Positions 1 to 9,418 of a stretch of DNA of 64,000 nucleotides are shown piece by piece. The number at the start of each line of letters is the position of its first letter. Within the stretch, counting starts at the first letter, position 1. Source of the DNA: Butyricimonas muris (GTDB lineage: Bacteria > Bacteroidota > Bacteroidia > Bacteroidales > Marinifilaceae). The stretch is from contig NZ_JBKEIT010000015.1 of NCBI RefSeq assembly GCF_046365375.1, positions 78,606 through 142,605 on the forward strand. Reading direction: 5' to 3'. A model generated the notes under the pieces. It was not told where the DNA came from and did not search any database. It saw only the letters and a program-made list of their open reading frames with translations. The position numbers were made by a program, and so were the translations under genes.

Positions 1-1
1 G

Positions 2-1054
2 GTTTCCGTGTTGGGTGTATCCAATCGTTCTAAAAATATTTGGTTGAACACGGGACGTACGGAGTATCATCGTTTAATGACAGAAAATTTCCGTGGGGAT
101 ACGATTAGCGGTTGGATAAAAACCCTACCTGATGGTAAACAGATGAAGTTCTTTTTGGATGGAGATGTTTATCAAACCAAGAAATTTGCCATATTGCAAG
201 AACCGCGCGAGGAACCGTTACTCGTGGCATCCGATTCGAGCTATTTTGTTCTCGCCGAGATGAAGATCGGGACACTCGAAAGACGGCATTGGACTTATTA
301 TTCCGATGTCACGTTGTCTTTCGGACAAGGTTTTATTAGTGACAATTGGGCAAGTGGAGGTGAAAGTTCTCTTTCTATTCTCTCTGATTTAAAGTATTTT
401 ATTAATTATAAAAAGAAAACCACGACATGGGAAAATTCATTCCGTTACCGTTTGGGGGCGCTGAAAAGCGGAAGCGAGGAATTGAGTAAAAATGAAGATA
501 AATTAGAGATACAATCAAAAGTCGGTGTAAAAGCTTTCAGACATTGGAATTATGCCACGCAGTTTGATCTGAATACTGTTCTGTTTAATTCTTACAATGC
601 TTCGGATCGGGAAACCGTGATTGCCAATTTTTTGTCACCTTGTAATTTTACGTTATCTTTGGGTTTGGACTTTAAACCCAAGGATAATATTTCATTGTAT
701 CTCTCTCCTATTGCCGGACAATGGGTATATGTACGGGATACAAGTAAAGTGGATGTAACCCGGTATGGTATTGAAGCCGGGAAAAGATATAAAAGTGATG
801 CCGGTGCCAAGATAGAATTGAAGAACAAACATTCTCTCTTCAATTTTCTTGACATAGATAATCACTTGATGTTATTCTCAAGTTATTACGAGCAGCCGGA
901 AAAACTGACGGTTGACTGGCGTCTGACATTGAAATTCAAGATAAATTATTTCATGCAGACTTCGATATATGCCAACGCGGTGTATAATCAAAACGATTCG
1001 AAAAAAATACAGTTTAAAGAAACATTGAATTTAGGAGTACATTTTAGATTTTAG
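2..1054 (+). CDS. DUF3078 outer-membrane protein, 5'-truncated by window edge
   Basis: The reading frame is open to the left window edge, so the N-terminus, including any signal peptide, is missing; the first in-frame GTG at position 8 is probably not the start. The visible part (about 350 residues) has a conserved Asn-Trp-x-x-Gly-Gly pattern (NWASGGESS) followed by repeated amphipathic beta strands and ends in a terminal Phe (HFRF), as expected of an outer-membrane beta-barrel. This fits the DUF3078 family of Bacteroidetes; function unknown. The next gene starts 4 nt downstream, so the two are probably co-transcribed. Confidence 0.7.
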   Translation, partial: VSVLGVSNRSKNIWLNTGRTEYHRLMTENFRGDTISGWIKTLPDGKQMKFFLDGDVYQTKKFAILQEPREEPLLVASDSSYFVLAEMKIGTLERRHWTYYSDVTLSFGQGFISDNWASGGESSLSILSDLKYFINYKKKTTTWENSFRYRLGALKSGSEELSKNEDKLEIQSKVGVKAFRHWNYATQFDLNTVLFNSYNASDRETVIANFLSPCNFTLSLGLDFKPKDNISLYLSPIAGQWVYVRDTSKVDVTRYGIEAGKRYKSDAGAKIELKNKHSLFNFLDIDNHLMLFSSYYEQPEKLTVDWRLTLKFKINYFMQTSIYANAVYNQNDSKKIQFKETLNLGVHFRF

Positions 1055-1058
1055 CATT

Positions 1059-2105
1059 ATGATGAACTTTGATACTTGTGAGATAAATAATATCGTGATT
1101 CACGATATCGGTAATAAATACGAGGATGGTCAAATACGCCTTTCCGAGTCATGTTTTCTGCCGGATGATGCGGACGTACACAACCTATTGAAAAGTTATT
1201 TCCTCTCCCCTTTCAAGAAAGACGCTTATTATCGTTTTGCACCCGTGGAGGACGACTTGTATAATAACTTGGTATATAGTACTGTAAGTTCTGTTTTTGA
1301 AGATGAATCCAATCTATATGAGGCTTCCGTGAATATCGCGCAACATTTGTTTGACCAATCCAATCATCCGAATATCAAGGCGGGAGAACTCTATATGGTG
1401 CATTTCAAAAACTGTGTGTTGGAAGAAGGTCCTTGTGATGCCGTTGGTATCTTCAAGTCCGAAACAAAAGATACTTTCTTGAAAATTATTCTTAATGAAA
1501 ATAGTTACCAGCTTGAAAGCGAACGAGGAATTAATATCAAGAAATTGGATAAAGCCTGTCTGGTATTCAATGTTGACGGGGAAAACGGTTATCGGGTAAG
1601 CATTCTCGATAAAACGAACTCCTCGGAAGCTGTTTATTGGACAACGGATTTCTTGGGGTTGGAACAGTGTGATGATAACTATTTCCAGACATCCAACTAC
1701 TTGAAACTTTGCAAAGATTTCGTGCAAGAGGTTTATAATCAAGAAAATGATATCCCGAAAGCAGACCAGATTGATATGTTGAATCGCTCGATAGATTATT
1801 TTAAAAAGGCGGACGTGTTTAACGAGAACCTTTTCAAGGATGAAGTTGTCAATGATCCACAGATAATCAATGCTTTCGAAGATTTCAAAAATTATTACGA
1901 GGAAAAGAACGAATTGTCTTTAAAAGACCAGTTCGATGTTTCCAACAGTGCGGTTAAAGATGAAAAGAGATTCTTCAAGCATATATTGAAATTGGATAAG
2001 AATTTTCACGTGTATATACACGGGCAAAAGAAATATATTGAAAAAGGATATGATTCCGCCCGTGATATGAATTACTATAAATTATATTTCAGGGAAGAAA
2101 ACTAA
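1059..2105 (+). CDS. 37-kDa nucleoid-associated protein (NdpA/YejK-like)
   Basis: A 348-residue acidic soluble protein without signal peptide or membrane segment. Its N-terminal INNIVIHDIGNK stretch and overall length match the nucleoid-associated (NdpA/YejK, DUF37) family as found in Bacteroidetes; in proteobacteria the relatives co-purify with the nucleoid. Two adjacent ATGs begin the ORF (1059 and 1062). It sits 4 nt after the DUF3078 gene and 2 nt before mltG, implying an operon. Family assignment comes from overall resemblance rather than from a catalytic motif. Confidence 0.7.
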   Translation: MMNFDTCEINNIVIHDIGNKYEDGQIRLSESCFLPDDADVHNLLKSYFLSPFKKDAYYRFAPVEDDLYNNLVYSTVSSVFEDESNLYEASVNIAQHLFDQSNHPNIKAGELYMVHFKNCVLEEGPCDAVGIFKSETKDTFLKIILNENSYQLESERGINIKKLDKACLVFNVDGENGYRVSILDKTNSSEAVYWTTDFLGLEQCDDNYFQTSNYLKLCKDFVQEVYNQENDIPKADQIDMLNRSIDYFKKADVFNENLFKDEVVNDPQIINAFEDFKNYYEEKNELSLKDQFDVSNSAVKDEKRFFKHILKLDKNFHVYIHGQKKYIEKGYDSARDMNYYKLYFREEN

Positions 2106-2107
2106 TT

Positions 2108-3142
2108 ATGAGTAAGATAGTAAAAAGAATTCTTGTATTTGTTATAATAATCATGGCGTTAGTGGCTGTCATGGGTGGAATCGGTTATTATTACGTGTTC
2201 TCCCCTAATACTGTCGTGACAGATGATGGAATTCTTTATATCCGGGATAGTAATTCTGTCGTTCAAGTGTTTGAAACACTGCAAAGCCGGGGATACATCA
2301 AGAATCCCAACACCCTCAGTAGCGTGGCGAAACTGAAGAAGTTTTCTTCTTCTGTAAAATCCGGAAAATATAAAATCCGTGATGGAATGAACAACAACGA
2401 ACTGGTTAATATGTTTCGGGCGGGAAATCAAGTTCCGGTTCATTTTACCTTTAATAATATGCGGACTATTGAAGAGTTTGCCGATGAAGCTCAAGAAAAA
2501 TTGGCTGTTTCCAAAGATGAATTAATGGCTTTACTGACAGATTCGGACGTTCTCGCGGAATTAGGGTTCAATTCGAATACCATTTTGGCGATGTTTATTC
2601 CAAATACGTACGAGATTTATTGGAATATCCCGGCCATGGATTTGCTAAAACGGATGAAAAAAGAATATGCCCGCTTCTGGAATGAAAACCGTATGGCAAA
2701 AGCCAGAGAAATAGGATTAAGTCCCGAAGAGGTGATCACGTTAGCTTCAATTATAGAAGAAGAGACTGTAAAGGCAGAAGAATACCCTGTCATCGCCGGA
2801 GTTTACATGAACAGATTAAACAAAGGAATAAAATTAGATGCTTGTCCCACGTTGAAATTCGTGCTCGGTGATTTCACGATCAGCCGTATTCTGGACCGTC
2901 ATATGCAAATAGATTCTCCTTATAATACTTATATGTATGCCGGACTGCCCCCCGGCCCTATTCGTATGGCTTCAATAAAAGTTATAGATAGTGTTCTGAA
3001 TTACCAGAAACACGATTATTTATTCTTTTGCGCGAAAAGTGATTTTTCCGGCTACCATAATTTCTCCCGTACACTTCGGCAACACAATGCCTATGCCCGG
3101 GAGTACCATCGAGAGTTGAATAAACGCAAGATATGGAAGTAG
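2108..3142 (+). CDS. mltG: Endolytic murein transglycosylase MltG
   Basis: A 344-residue protein with one N-terminal membrane anchor (about residues 8-29) and a YceG/MltG domain. The catalytic-glutamate region is readable as LASIIEEET followed by the conserved VIAGVYMNRL and a DSPYNTY...GLPPGPI block near residues 262-285. MltG cleaves nascent glycan strands at the inner membrane and limits their length. Length agrees with the family. It lies 2 nt downstream of the nucleoid-associated protein gene and is the last gene of that unit before the ribosomal protein promoter. Confidence 0.93.
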   Translation: MSKIVKRILVFVIIIMALVAVMGGIGYYYVFSPNTVVTDDGILYIRDSNSVVQVFETLQSRGYIKNPNTLSSVAKLKKFSSSVKSGKYKIRDGMNNNELVNMFRAGNQVPVHFTFNNMRTIEEFADEAQEKLAVSKDELMALLTDSDVLAELGFNSNTILAMFIPNTYEIYWNIPAMDLLKRMKKEYARFWNENRMAKAREIGLSPEEVITLASIIEEETVKAEEYPVIAGVYMNRLNKGIKLDACPTLKFVLGDFTISRILDRHMQIDSPYNTYMYAGLPPGPIRMASIKVIDSVLNYQKHDYLFFCAKSDFSGYHNFSRTLRQHNAYAREYHRELNKRKIWK

Positions 3143-3168
3143 AAAGAAAATCTAAAATTGAGGATTTC

Positions 3169-3199
3169 TTTGTAAATCCAAACAAAAGTGCTAACTTTG
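3169..3199 (+). promoter_or_regulatory. Promoter of rpsF-rpsR-rplI
   Basis: TTTG at 3169-3172 and TAACTTTG at 3192-3199 are separated by exactly 19 nt, matching the Bacteroidetes sigma-ABfr consensus (-33 TTTG, -7 TAnnTTTG). Predicted start near 3206 leaves a leader of about 45 nt before rpsF. Confidence 0.7.
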
Positions 3200-3250
3200 C
3201 GGGCGATAAAATAATTTTTATTAGATTAATGTATTAATAAACAATCAGTT

Positions 3251-3601
3251 ATGTTGAATCATTACGAAACCGTTTTCATCACAACTCCCGTTTTATCTGA
3301 AATACAGGTAAAGGAAGCGGTAGAAAAATTCAAGGCTGTTATTACCGAAAATGGAGGTAATATCGAGCATGAGGAGGCTTGGGGTCTACGCAAGCTGGCT
3401 TATCCAATCCAAAAGAAGACGACAGGTTTTTATCACTTGTTTCAATTCGAAGGAGAAGGAACTTTAGTTGATAAACTGGAGACTTCTTACAGACGAGACG
3501 AAAAAGTGATTCGTTTCTTGACGTTCAGATTAGACAAGTATGCTTACGAGTATGCATTGAAAAGAAGAGCAAAAAATCAAGTAAAACAAGAGGAGAAATA
3601 A
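3251..3601 (+). CDS. rpsF: 30S ribosomal protein S6
   Basis: A 116-residue protein beginning MLNHYETVFITTPVL with the S6 core WGLRKLAYPIQKKTTGFYHLF and the RRDEKVIRFLTFRLD block. S6 binds the central domain of 16S rRNA as a heterodimer with S18, whose gene follows 3 nt later, and then rplI: the standard S6-S18-L9 operon. Length is typical; the lysine-rich C-terminal tail is short. Confidence 0.97.
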   Translation: MLNHYETVFITTPVLSEIQVKEAVEKFKAVITENGGNIEHEEAWGLRKLAYPIQKKTTGFYHLFQFEGEGTLVDKLETSYRRDEKVIRFLTFRLDKYAYEYALKRRAKNQVKQEEK

Positions 3602-3604
3602 GCC

Positions 3605-3874
3605 ATGGCACAGAACGAAAGTGAAATTAGATATTTAACCCCCCCAACGGTTGAAATCAAAAAGAAAAAGTACTGTCGATTCAAAAAAGCAAAAATCAAA
3701 TTTATCGACTACAAGGATCCGGAATTTTTAAAGAAATTCTTGAACGAACAAGGCAAGATTCTTCCCAGAAGAATTACCGGAACTTCTGTAAAGTACCAAA
3801 AGAAAGTAGCAACCGCAGTGAAGAGAGCAAGACATCTTGCTTTGTTGCCCTACTTAACCGACTTGATGAAATAA
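3605..3874 (+). CDS. rpsR: 30S ribosomal protein S18
   Basis: An 89-residue basic protein with the S18 signature region (IDYKDPEFLKKFLNEQGKI, then LPRRITGTSVKYQKK and VKRARHLALLPY). It partners with S6 on the small subunit. Start ATG at 3605 lies 3 nt after rpsF. Length is normal for Bacteroidetes S18. Confidence 0.97.
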   Translation: MAQNESEIRYLTPPTVEIKKKKYCRFKKAKIKFIDYKDPEFLKKFLNEQGKILPRRITGTSVKYQKKVATAVKRARHLALLPYLTDLMK

Positions 3875-3895
3875 TTTTAAGGAAGGAGGACACAA

Positions 3896-4336
3896 ATGGA
3901 GATAATTTTATTGACAGATATAGCAAACTTGGGACATAAGGATGACATCGTTGATGTTAAGCAAGGTTACGGTCGTAACTATCTTATCCCTCAAGGCTAT
4001 GCTATTTTAGCAACCCCTTCAGCAAGAAAAGTTGTAGCGGAAAACTTGAGACAAAGAGCTCACAAAGAAGCTAAATTAAAAGCTGAAGCAGAAGAATTAG
4101 CAGCACAATTAGCAGAAGTAAAACTTACCATCGGTGCTAAAACCAGCTCTACCGGTAAGATTTTCGGTTCTGTAAACAGTATCATGATTTCTGAAAGTCT
4201 GAAAGAGAAAGGATTCGATATCGACCGGAAGAAAATCGTACTGAAAGACGTAAAAGAAATAGGAACTTACACCGCTCTTATCAAACTTCATAGAGAAGTA
4301 AAAATTGATGTAGAGTTCGAAGTAGTTTCCGAATAA
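3896..4336 (+). CDS. rplI: 50S ribosomal protein L9
   Basis: A 146-residue L9 with N-terminal domain (MEIILLTDIANLGHKDDIVDVK, with the conserved GYGRNYLIPQGYA), an alanine/glutamate-rich connecting helix (about residues 50-80) and a C-terminal domain (SSTGKIFGSV). L9 bridges the L1 stalk base of the large subunit. A clear GGAGG ribosome binding site precedes the ATG. It is the last gene of the operon, followed by a terminator. Confidence 0.97.
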   Translation: MEIILLTDIANLGHKDDIVDVKQGYGRNYLIPQGYAILATPSARKVVAENLRQRAHKEAKLKAEAEELAAQLAEVKLTIGAKTSSTGKIFGSVNSIMISESLKEKGFDIDRKKIVLKDVKEIGTYTALIKLHREVKIDVEFEVVSE

Positions 4337-4392
4337 ATTAAAACAAGTCATTAACAAGACTTAAACGCATTTCCAAACATATTCCAAACGCT

Positions 4393-4421
4393 AAAAGCAC
4401 CCCTCAAAGGGTGCTTTTTTT
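4393..4421 (+). terminator. Rho-independent terminator of the rpsF-rpsR-rplI operon
   Basis: Perfect 10-bp stem AAAAGCACCC (4393-4402) / GGGTGCTTTT (4409-4418), 6-nt loop, then a T run. Confidence 0.9.
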
Positions 4422-4434
4422 GTGAGAAAAGTCG

Positions 4435-4442
4435 TATCTTTG
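4435..4442 (+). promoter_or_regulatory. -7 element upstream of uvrA
   Basis: TATCTTTG, preceded by CG, fits TAnnTTTG and lies 22 nt before the uvrA ATG. No TTTG at the usual 19-nt spacing was found, so the -33 box is unassigned. Confidence 0.5.
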
Positions 4443-4464
4443 TAGATATTTTGGAAGGACAGAT

Positions 4465-7224
4465 ATGAGTAAGCAGAGAATAGAGTTGAAAGGAATACGG
4501 GTGCATAACCTGAAAAATATAGATCTTGACATTAAATTGAACCAGTTGGTGGTTATTACCGGGGTTTCCGGTAGCGGTAAATCATCACTGGCTTTTGATA
4601 CGTTATATGCCGAAGGACAGCGGCGTTACGTGGAAAGTCTTTCTTCGTATGCGCGCCAATTTCTTGGAAGATTGAATAAACCGGAATGCGATTACATTAA
4701 AGGTATCCCCCCTGCCGTTGCCATCGAGCAGAAAGTAAACACATCGAACCCGCGTTCAACGGTGGGAACATCCACGGAACTTTATGACTATATTAAACTT
4801 CTGTATGCCAGAATGGGGAAAACCTTTTCACCTGTTTCCGGTGAAGAAGTAAAACGTCATAGCGTGGATGATATAAGCCAGTATATACTGGATCAAGACA
4901 TGGAACAGACCGTCATTATCATGGCAAAATCCAAAGACATGACGGACGATGGACTTCCTCTCTTGGTCAGTCAAGGATTTTCGAGAATTAAATACGGGGA
5001 CGAATTTATCCGTATTTCCGATTTGATTGATAAAAATGAATCACTTGATCCCGGCAAAGAGATTTTTCTAGTGATAGACAGGCTTCGGATAAGCCATGAG
5101 AAAGATACCGTTTCAAGAATCAAAGACTCTATAGAAACCGCTTTATACGAGGGTAACGGAACTTGTTACGTGGAAATAGACGGAAAGATAAAGTCTTTTT
5201 CGAATAAGTTTGAAGCCGACGGAATCACGTTCCAAATCCCGACAATAAACACGTTCAGTTTCAATTCTCCTATCGGGGCTTGTCCCAGATGTGAGGGATA
5301 CGGGAAGATTCTAGGAATTGACGAAGATCTTGTGGTACCTAATAAATCTTTAAGTGTATATGATGATGCCGTCATGTGTTGGCGGGGAGAAAAAATGAGC
5401 GAGTGGAAACACTATTTCATCAAAAACGCACACAAGGTAAATTTTCCCGTGCATACCCCCTATTATGAATTGACAGAAAAAGAAAAAGATACCCTTTGGA
5501 ATAACGAGAGTGGTATATACGCGTTCTTCGAGTATCTTGAATCCAAAAAGTTCAAAATACAGAACCGCGTGATGATTGCGCGTTATACCGGTAAAACAAA
5601 ATGCCCGGTATGTCATGGAACCCGATTAAAAAAAGAAGCCACTTACGTGAAAATAAACGGTAGGGCAATAACGGAACTTGTAGATATGCCTATCACGGAA
5701 TTGAAAACATTCTTTGACACGTTGGTACTTTCCGAACACGATCAAGTTATTGCCGCTCGTGTGCTTCCGGATATTCATAACCGGATTAATTTCTTACTGG
5801 ATGTAGGATTGGGATACTTGACTCTTAATCGGTTATCTTCTTCTCTGTCCGGTGGTGAGTCACAACGGATTAACTTGGCAACCTCTCTAGGGTCGGCCTT
5901 GGTCGGTTCTTTGTATATTTTGGACGAACCGAGTATCGGACTTCACTCTCGCGACACGGATCGCTTGATCAACGTGTTGCATCGTCTTCGGGACTTGGGA
6001 AACACGGTCGTTGTCGTGGAGCATGATGAAGATATTATAAAATCTGCCGATGAAATTATTGACGTGGGACCATTGGCCGGACGTTTAGGCGGTGAAATTA
6101 TTTTCCAAGGTTCGTTGAAGGAACTAAAAAAAGCGAATACATTAACGTCAGACTATATTTACGGGGAAAAAACGATTCCTGTGCCTGCCGTCAGAAAGAA
6201 ATCGGAGCGCAAAATTGTACTTACTGGGGCAACAGAAAACAACTTGAAGAATATTGATGTCACGATTCCTTTGGGCGTGATGACCGCGGTAACCGGAGTA
6301 AGTGGTTCCGGGAAAAGTACATTGATTAAAACGATCCTCGTTCCCGCCCTGAAAAAATACTACGGTGATTATTCCGATCGTACCGGGAGTTTTAATAAAT
6401 TATCCGGTGATATTGATATGATACGCGGGGTTGAATTTATAGATCAAAATCCGATTGGTAAATCCTCTCGTTCCAATCCGGTGACTTACTTGAAAGCATG
6501 GGATGATATCCGGAAAATATACGCGGACGAGAAACTTTCAAAATTAAACGGTTTCAAACCGGCACACTTTTCTTTTAACGTACCGGGAGGACGATGTGAA
6601 GAGTGTCAAGGAGAAGGTATTATTAAAGTTGAAATGCAATTCATGGCGGACGTTTACCTTGAATGCGAGCATTGCAAAGGGAAGCGTTTCAAGGATGAAG
6701 TGTTGGAAATCAAGTACAAAGACAAGAACATCTACGATATATTGGAAATGACGGTAAACCAAGCTGTCGAGTTTTTCTCTTCCGGGACAAGCCATAGCGA
6801 ACGGAGTATCGTGGCGAAACTGCAAAAATTAGTCGATGTCGGGCTTGGGTATATCAAGTTGGGACAAGCTTCCAGTACATTAAGTGGTGGAGAAAGTCAG
6901 CGGGTAAAATTAGCTTATCATTTGAGCCAAGAGAATGCTGATCCTACCCTTTTCGTGTTTGACGAACCCACGACAGGTCTACACTTTCATGATATCCACA
7001 AACTGATGGACTCGTTGAATGCCTTGATAGACAGGGGGCACACGGTACTGATTATCGAGCATAACATGGACGTGATCAAATGCGCTGACAACATTATTGA
7101 CCTTGGTCCCGAGGGAGGAAGTGAAGGCGGATACCTCGTGTTCGAGGGGACTCCCGAAGAATTGGTGAAATGCCAAAATTCGTACACGGGTAAATATTTA
7201 GCAGAGAAATTACAAGAGAAATGA
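4465..7224 (+). CDS. uvrA: Excinuclease ABC subunit UvrA
   Basis: A 919-residue UvrA, the damage-recognition ATPase of nucleotide excision repair. Two ABC modules are seen: Walker A GVSGSGKS at about residues 33-40 and again at about 611-619, each with an LSGGESQR signature and a LDEPS or FDEPT Walker B. The C-terminal zinc module is intact (Cys pairs at about 711/714 and 734/737). The first zinc module is incomplete: CPRC at 273/276 is present, but the preceding CxxC is absent and the span carries no cysteine. A CPVC pair at 380/383 remains. Monocistronic, with its own -7 element; pyrK follows after 34 nt. Confidence 0.96.
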   Translation: MSKQRIELKGIRVHNLKNIDLDIKLNQLVVITGVSGSGKSSLAFDTLYAEGQRRYVESLSSYARQFLGRLNKPECDYIKGIPPAVAIEQKVNTSNPRSTVGTSTELYDYIKLLYARMGKTFSPVSGEEVKRHSVDDISQYILDQDMEQTVIIMAKSKDMTDDGLPLLVSQGFSRIKYGDEFIRISDLIDKNESLDPGKEIFLVIDRLRISHEKDTVSRIKDSIETALYEGNGTCYVEIDGKIKSFSNKFEADGITFQIPTINTFSFNSPIGACPRCEGYGKILGIDEDLVVPNKSLSVYDDAVMCWRGEKMSEWKHYFIKNAHKVNFPVHTPYYELTEKEKDTLWNNESGIYAFFEYLESKKFKIQNRVMIARYTGKTKCPVCHGTRLKKEATYVKINGRAITELVDMPITELKTFFDTLVLSEHDQVIAARVLPDIHNRINFLLDVGLGYLTLNRLSSSLSGGESQRINLATSLGSALVGSLYILDEPSIGLHSRDTDRLINVLHRLRDLGNTVVVVEHDEDIIKSADEIIDVGPLAGRLGGEIIFQGSLKELKKANTLTSDYIYGEKTIPVPAVRKKSERKIVLTGATENNLKNIDVTIPLGVMTAVTGVSGSGKSTLIKTILVPALKKYYGDYSDRTGSFNKLSGDIDMIRGVEFIDQNPIGKSSRSNPVTYLKAWDDIRKIYADEKLSKLNGFKPAHFSFNVPGGRCEECQGEGIIKVEMQFMADVYLECEHCKGKRFKDEVLEIKYKDKNIYDILEMTVNQAVEFFSSGTSHSERSIVAKLQKLVDVGLGYIKLGQASSTLSGGESQRVKLAYHLSQENADPTLFVFDEPTTGLHFHDIHKLMDSLNALIDRGHTVLIIEHNMDVIKCADNIIDLGPEGGSEGGYLVFEGTPEELVKCQNSYTGKYLAEKLQEK

Positions 7225-7258
7225 TTATAAATGAAAATTACTGGGAAATATTGAGTAA

Positions 7259-8020
7259 ATGAAAAAGATTATAGATTTCACGGTCAAAGAAAACCAAAGG
7301 TTGAACGATGATACCATCTTATTGGTATTACATTCACCGGAACTCCCGGAGATAAAACCGGGACAATTTGTCAATGTCCGGGTAGACCATTCTCCGTCAA
7401 CCTTTTTAAGAAGACCGATATCCGTACATGATGTAGATAAAGAGCAGGGATTACTTTATCTTTTCATCAAGATCGTGGGATGCGGCACTTCAACCATGGG
7501 AGAATTGCAACCCGGAGAGAAGTTGAATGTTATACTGCCTTTGGGTAATAGCTTCACTATACCTTCTTCTGGTAGACCATTATTAATTGGTGGCGGTTGT
7601 GGAGTAGCTCCTATGTTACATCTTTCTCGGGAAATGAAAGCCCGGGGATTATCTCCGGTAGTTTTAATCGGGACTCGCACTAGTAAAGATATTCTTCGTA
7701 AGGAGGAATTTGAAAAATACGCCACGGTTTATTACACGACCGAGGATGGTTCTTTCGGGGAAAAAGGATACGTGACACAACATTCAATATTGAATGAAAC
7801 ATTTGACAGTATCTTTTGTTGTGGTCCCGAAGTGATGATGAAAGCAGTTGCCGCTTATGCTAATTCCAAAAATATAGAGTGTGAGGTGTCTTTGGAAAAC
7901 ACGATGGCATGTGGCATCGGGGCTTGTTTATGTTGTGTGACAGACACGAAAGAAGGCAACAAATGCGTGTGTACGGAAGGTCCTATTTTTAATATAAAAG
8001 ACTTGAAATGGCAGATTTAA
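7259..8020 (+). CDS. pyrK: Dihydroorotate dehydrogenase electron transfer subunit
   Basis: A 253-residue FAD/[2Fe-2S] protein. The FAD-binding RRPISVHD is at about residues 46-53, a nucleotide-binding GGGCGVAPMLHL at about 117, and the iron-sulfur cysteines are in CGIGACLCC (from about residue 218) and CVC (about 236-238). PyrK passes electrons from dihydroorotate oxidation to NAD+ in class 1B dehydrogenases. The 3' end overlaps pyrD by 13 nt, implying translational coupling of the two subunits. Confidence 0.95.
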   Translation: MKKIIDFTVKENQRLNDDTILLVLHSPELPEIKPGQFVNVRVDHSPSTFLRRPISVHDVDKEQGLLYLFIKIVGCGTSTMGELQPGEKLNVILPLGNSFTIPSSGRPLLIGGGCGVAPMLHLSREMKARGLSPVVLIGTRTSKDILRKEEFEKYATVYYTTEDGSFGEKGYVTQHSILNETFDSIFCCGPEVMMKAVAAYANSKNIECEVSLENTMACGIGACLCCVTDTKEGNKCVCTEGPIFNIKDLKWQI

Positions 8021-8913
8021 GCATCAATATCAACGGTTTATCTTTAAAGAATCCCGTGCTTACGGCATCCGGGACTTTCGGCTACGGAACAGAATTTCAA
8101 GATTTTATTGATCTTGAACGTTTGGGAGGATTTATCGTGAAGGGTACAACTCTCAAGCATCGTGAAGGAAATCCTTATCCCCGTATGGCGGAAACTCCTT
8201 CCGGAATGTTAAATGCCGTGGGATTGCAAAACAAAGGTGTCGATTATTTTATAGAACATATTTACCCGACTATCAAAGATATCAAGAGTAATATTCTTGT
8301 TAACGTTTCCGGCTCTACTGTCAGCGATTACGTGGCAACGGCAGAGAAAATCAATGAATTGGAAAATATTCCCGGGATAGAATTGAATATCTCTTGCCCG
8401 AACGTGAAAGAAGGCGGAATGGCTTTCGGTACCTCGTGTGCATCTGCATCCGAAGTGGTGAAGGAAGTTCGTAAGGTTTATAAAAAACACTTGATGGTGA
8501 AATTGTCACCCAACGTGACTAGTATTCAAGAAATTGCCCTCGCGGCGGAGAGCGCCGGAGCGGATTCCGTTTCTTTGATCAACACGCTTATGGGGATGGC
8601 AATAAATGCCAAAACGAGAAAACCGGTTTTGAGTACGATAACCGGGGGATTAAGCGGACCATGCGTGAAACCCGTGGCACTCCGGATGGTATGGCAAGTT
8701 GCCAAAGCTGTTAAAATTCCGGTGATAGGTTTAGGTGGAATTTGTAGTGCAACCGATGCCATCGAATTTCTACTTGCCGGAGCATCCGCAATACAAATCG
8801 GAACGGCGAATTTTATTGACCCGACTGTGACAATCAAAGTGATTGATGGGATTAATGAATACCTCGACCAGAACGGTTTCAAATGCTTGAGAGATATTAT
8901 CGGTTTAATTTAA
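8008..8913 (+). CDS. pyrD: Dihydroorotate dehydrogenase catalytic subunit (class 1B)
   Basis: A 301-residue FMN TIM-barrel enzyme converting dihydroorotate to orotate in pyrimidine synthesis. Visible landmarks: LTASGTFGYG, GNPYPRM near residue 54, NISCPNVKEGG with the class 1 catalytic cysteine, and the phosphate-binding region GLGGICSATDA and QIGTANF near the C-terminus. Pairing with the overlapping pyrK identifies the NAD-dependent 1B form. The gene is followed by a long hairpin shared with the convergent xre gene. Confidence 0.95.
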   Translation: MADLSININGLSLKNPVLTASGTFGYGTEFQDFIDLERLGGFIVKGTTLKHREGNPYPRMAETPSGMLNAVGLQNKGVDYFIEHIYPTIKDIKSNILVNVSGSTVSDYVATAEKINELENIPGIELNISCPNVKEGGMAFGTSCASASEVVKEVRKVYKKHLMVKLSPNVTSIQEIALAAESAGADSVSLINTLMGMAINAKTRKPVLSTITGGLSGPCVKPVALRMVWQVAKAVKIPVIGLGGICSATDAIEFLLAGASAIQIGTANFIDPTVTIKVIDGINEYLDQNGFKCLRDIIGLI

Positions 8914-8920
8914 CTTGACT

Positions 8921-8963
8921 CTCTTACATCTAAGTTGATTTCTGTAACGCTTAGATGTAAGAG
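8921..8963. terminator. Bidirectional hairpin between pyrD and xre
   Basis: Perfect 14-bp inverted repeat CTCTTACATCTAAG (8921-8934) / CTTAGATGTAAGAG (8950-8963), extendable by GACT/AGTC with a one-base bulge. It lies between convergent gene ends and most likely terminates both. Confidence 0.75.
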
Positions 8964-8969
8964 AAGTCT

Positions 8970-9392
8970 TTATTTCTCGTAATCTTCAAAACTCCCGTCT
9001 TCAAAAAAGAGAACAATCCGTTTAATTTTCTTTGTCGGAGATTTGGCAATCGCTTTACCGATAATTTCTATTTCTGTTTTCTTTTCTTTTTCTTGAATCG
9101 GGGTGTCTGTTTGTTTTTTAGGCTCATCCAAATCAAATAAGGTAGGTTCCTCGGAAAAATGATTATTCTCTTTTTTAGAGGAGGAAGTATACATGGAGCC
9201 ATTCCCGGTTATCAACCAACCTAAATCTATATCCGGAAAAGTTTTTGCAATATTATTGATAATATCAAATCCCGGTTTATTTCTTCCGGCTAGAATATGA
9301 GAGATCGTGGAGGCATTCACTCCAATCAGAGCGGCAAATTTAGTTGCGGTTAATCCTCTTTGCTCTATAATTTGATTTAATCGTTCTTGCAT
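8970..9392 (-). CDS. XRE-family helix-turn-helix transcriptional regulator
   Basis: A 140-residue protein. Residues about 1-60 form an XRE/Cro HTH (RLNQIIEQRGLTATKFAAL, then VNASTISHILAGRNKPG); the rest is a charged linker and a short C-terminal segment ending KIKRIVLFFEDGSFEDYEK. A strong AGGAGGGAG ribosome binding site precedes the ATG. Its promoter overlaps repeated ATTACAAATGTAAT-type sites, so autoregulation is the natural inference. The same site occurs before pepP, read in the opposite direction across the 650-bp spacer, making pepP a candidate target. The ligand or signal is not evident. Confidence 0.85.
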   Translation of the reverse strand: MQERLNQIIEQRGLTATKFAALIGVNASTISHILAGRNKPGFDIINNIAKTFPDIDLGWLITGNGSMYTSSSKKENNHFSEEPTLFDLDEPKKQTDTPIQEKEKKTEIEIIGKAIAKSPTKKIKRIVLFFEDGSFEDYEK

Positions 9393-9418
9393 AACTCCCT
9401 CCTTTTGTAAAATTCCAC

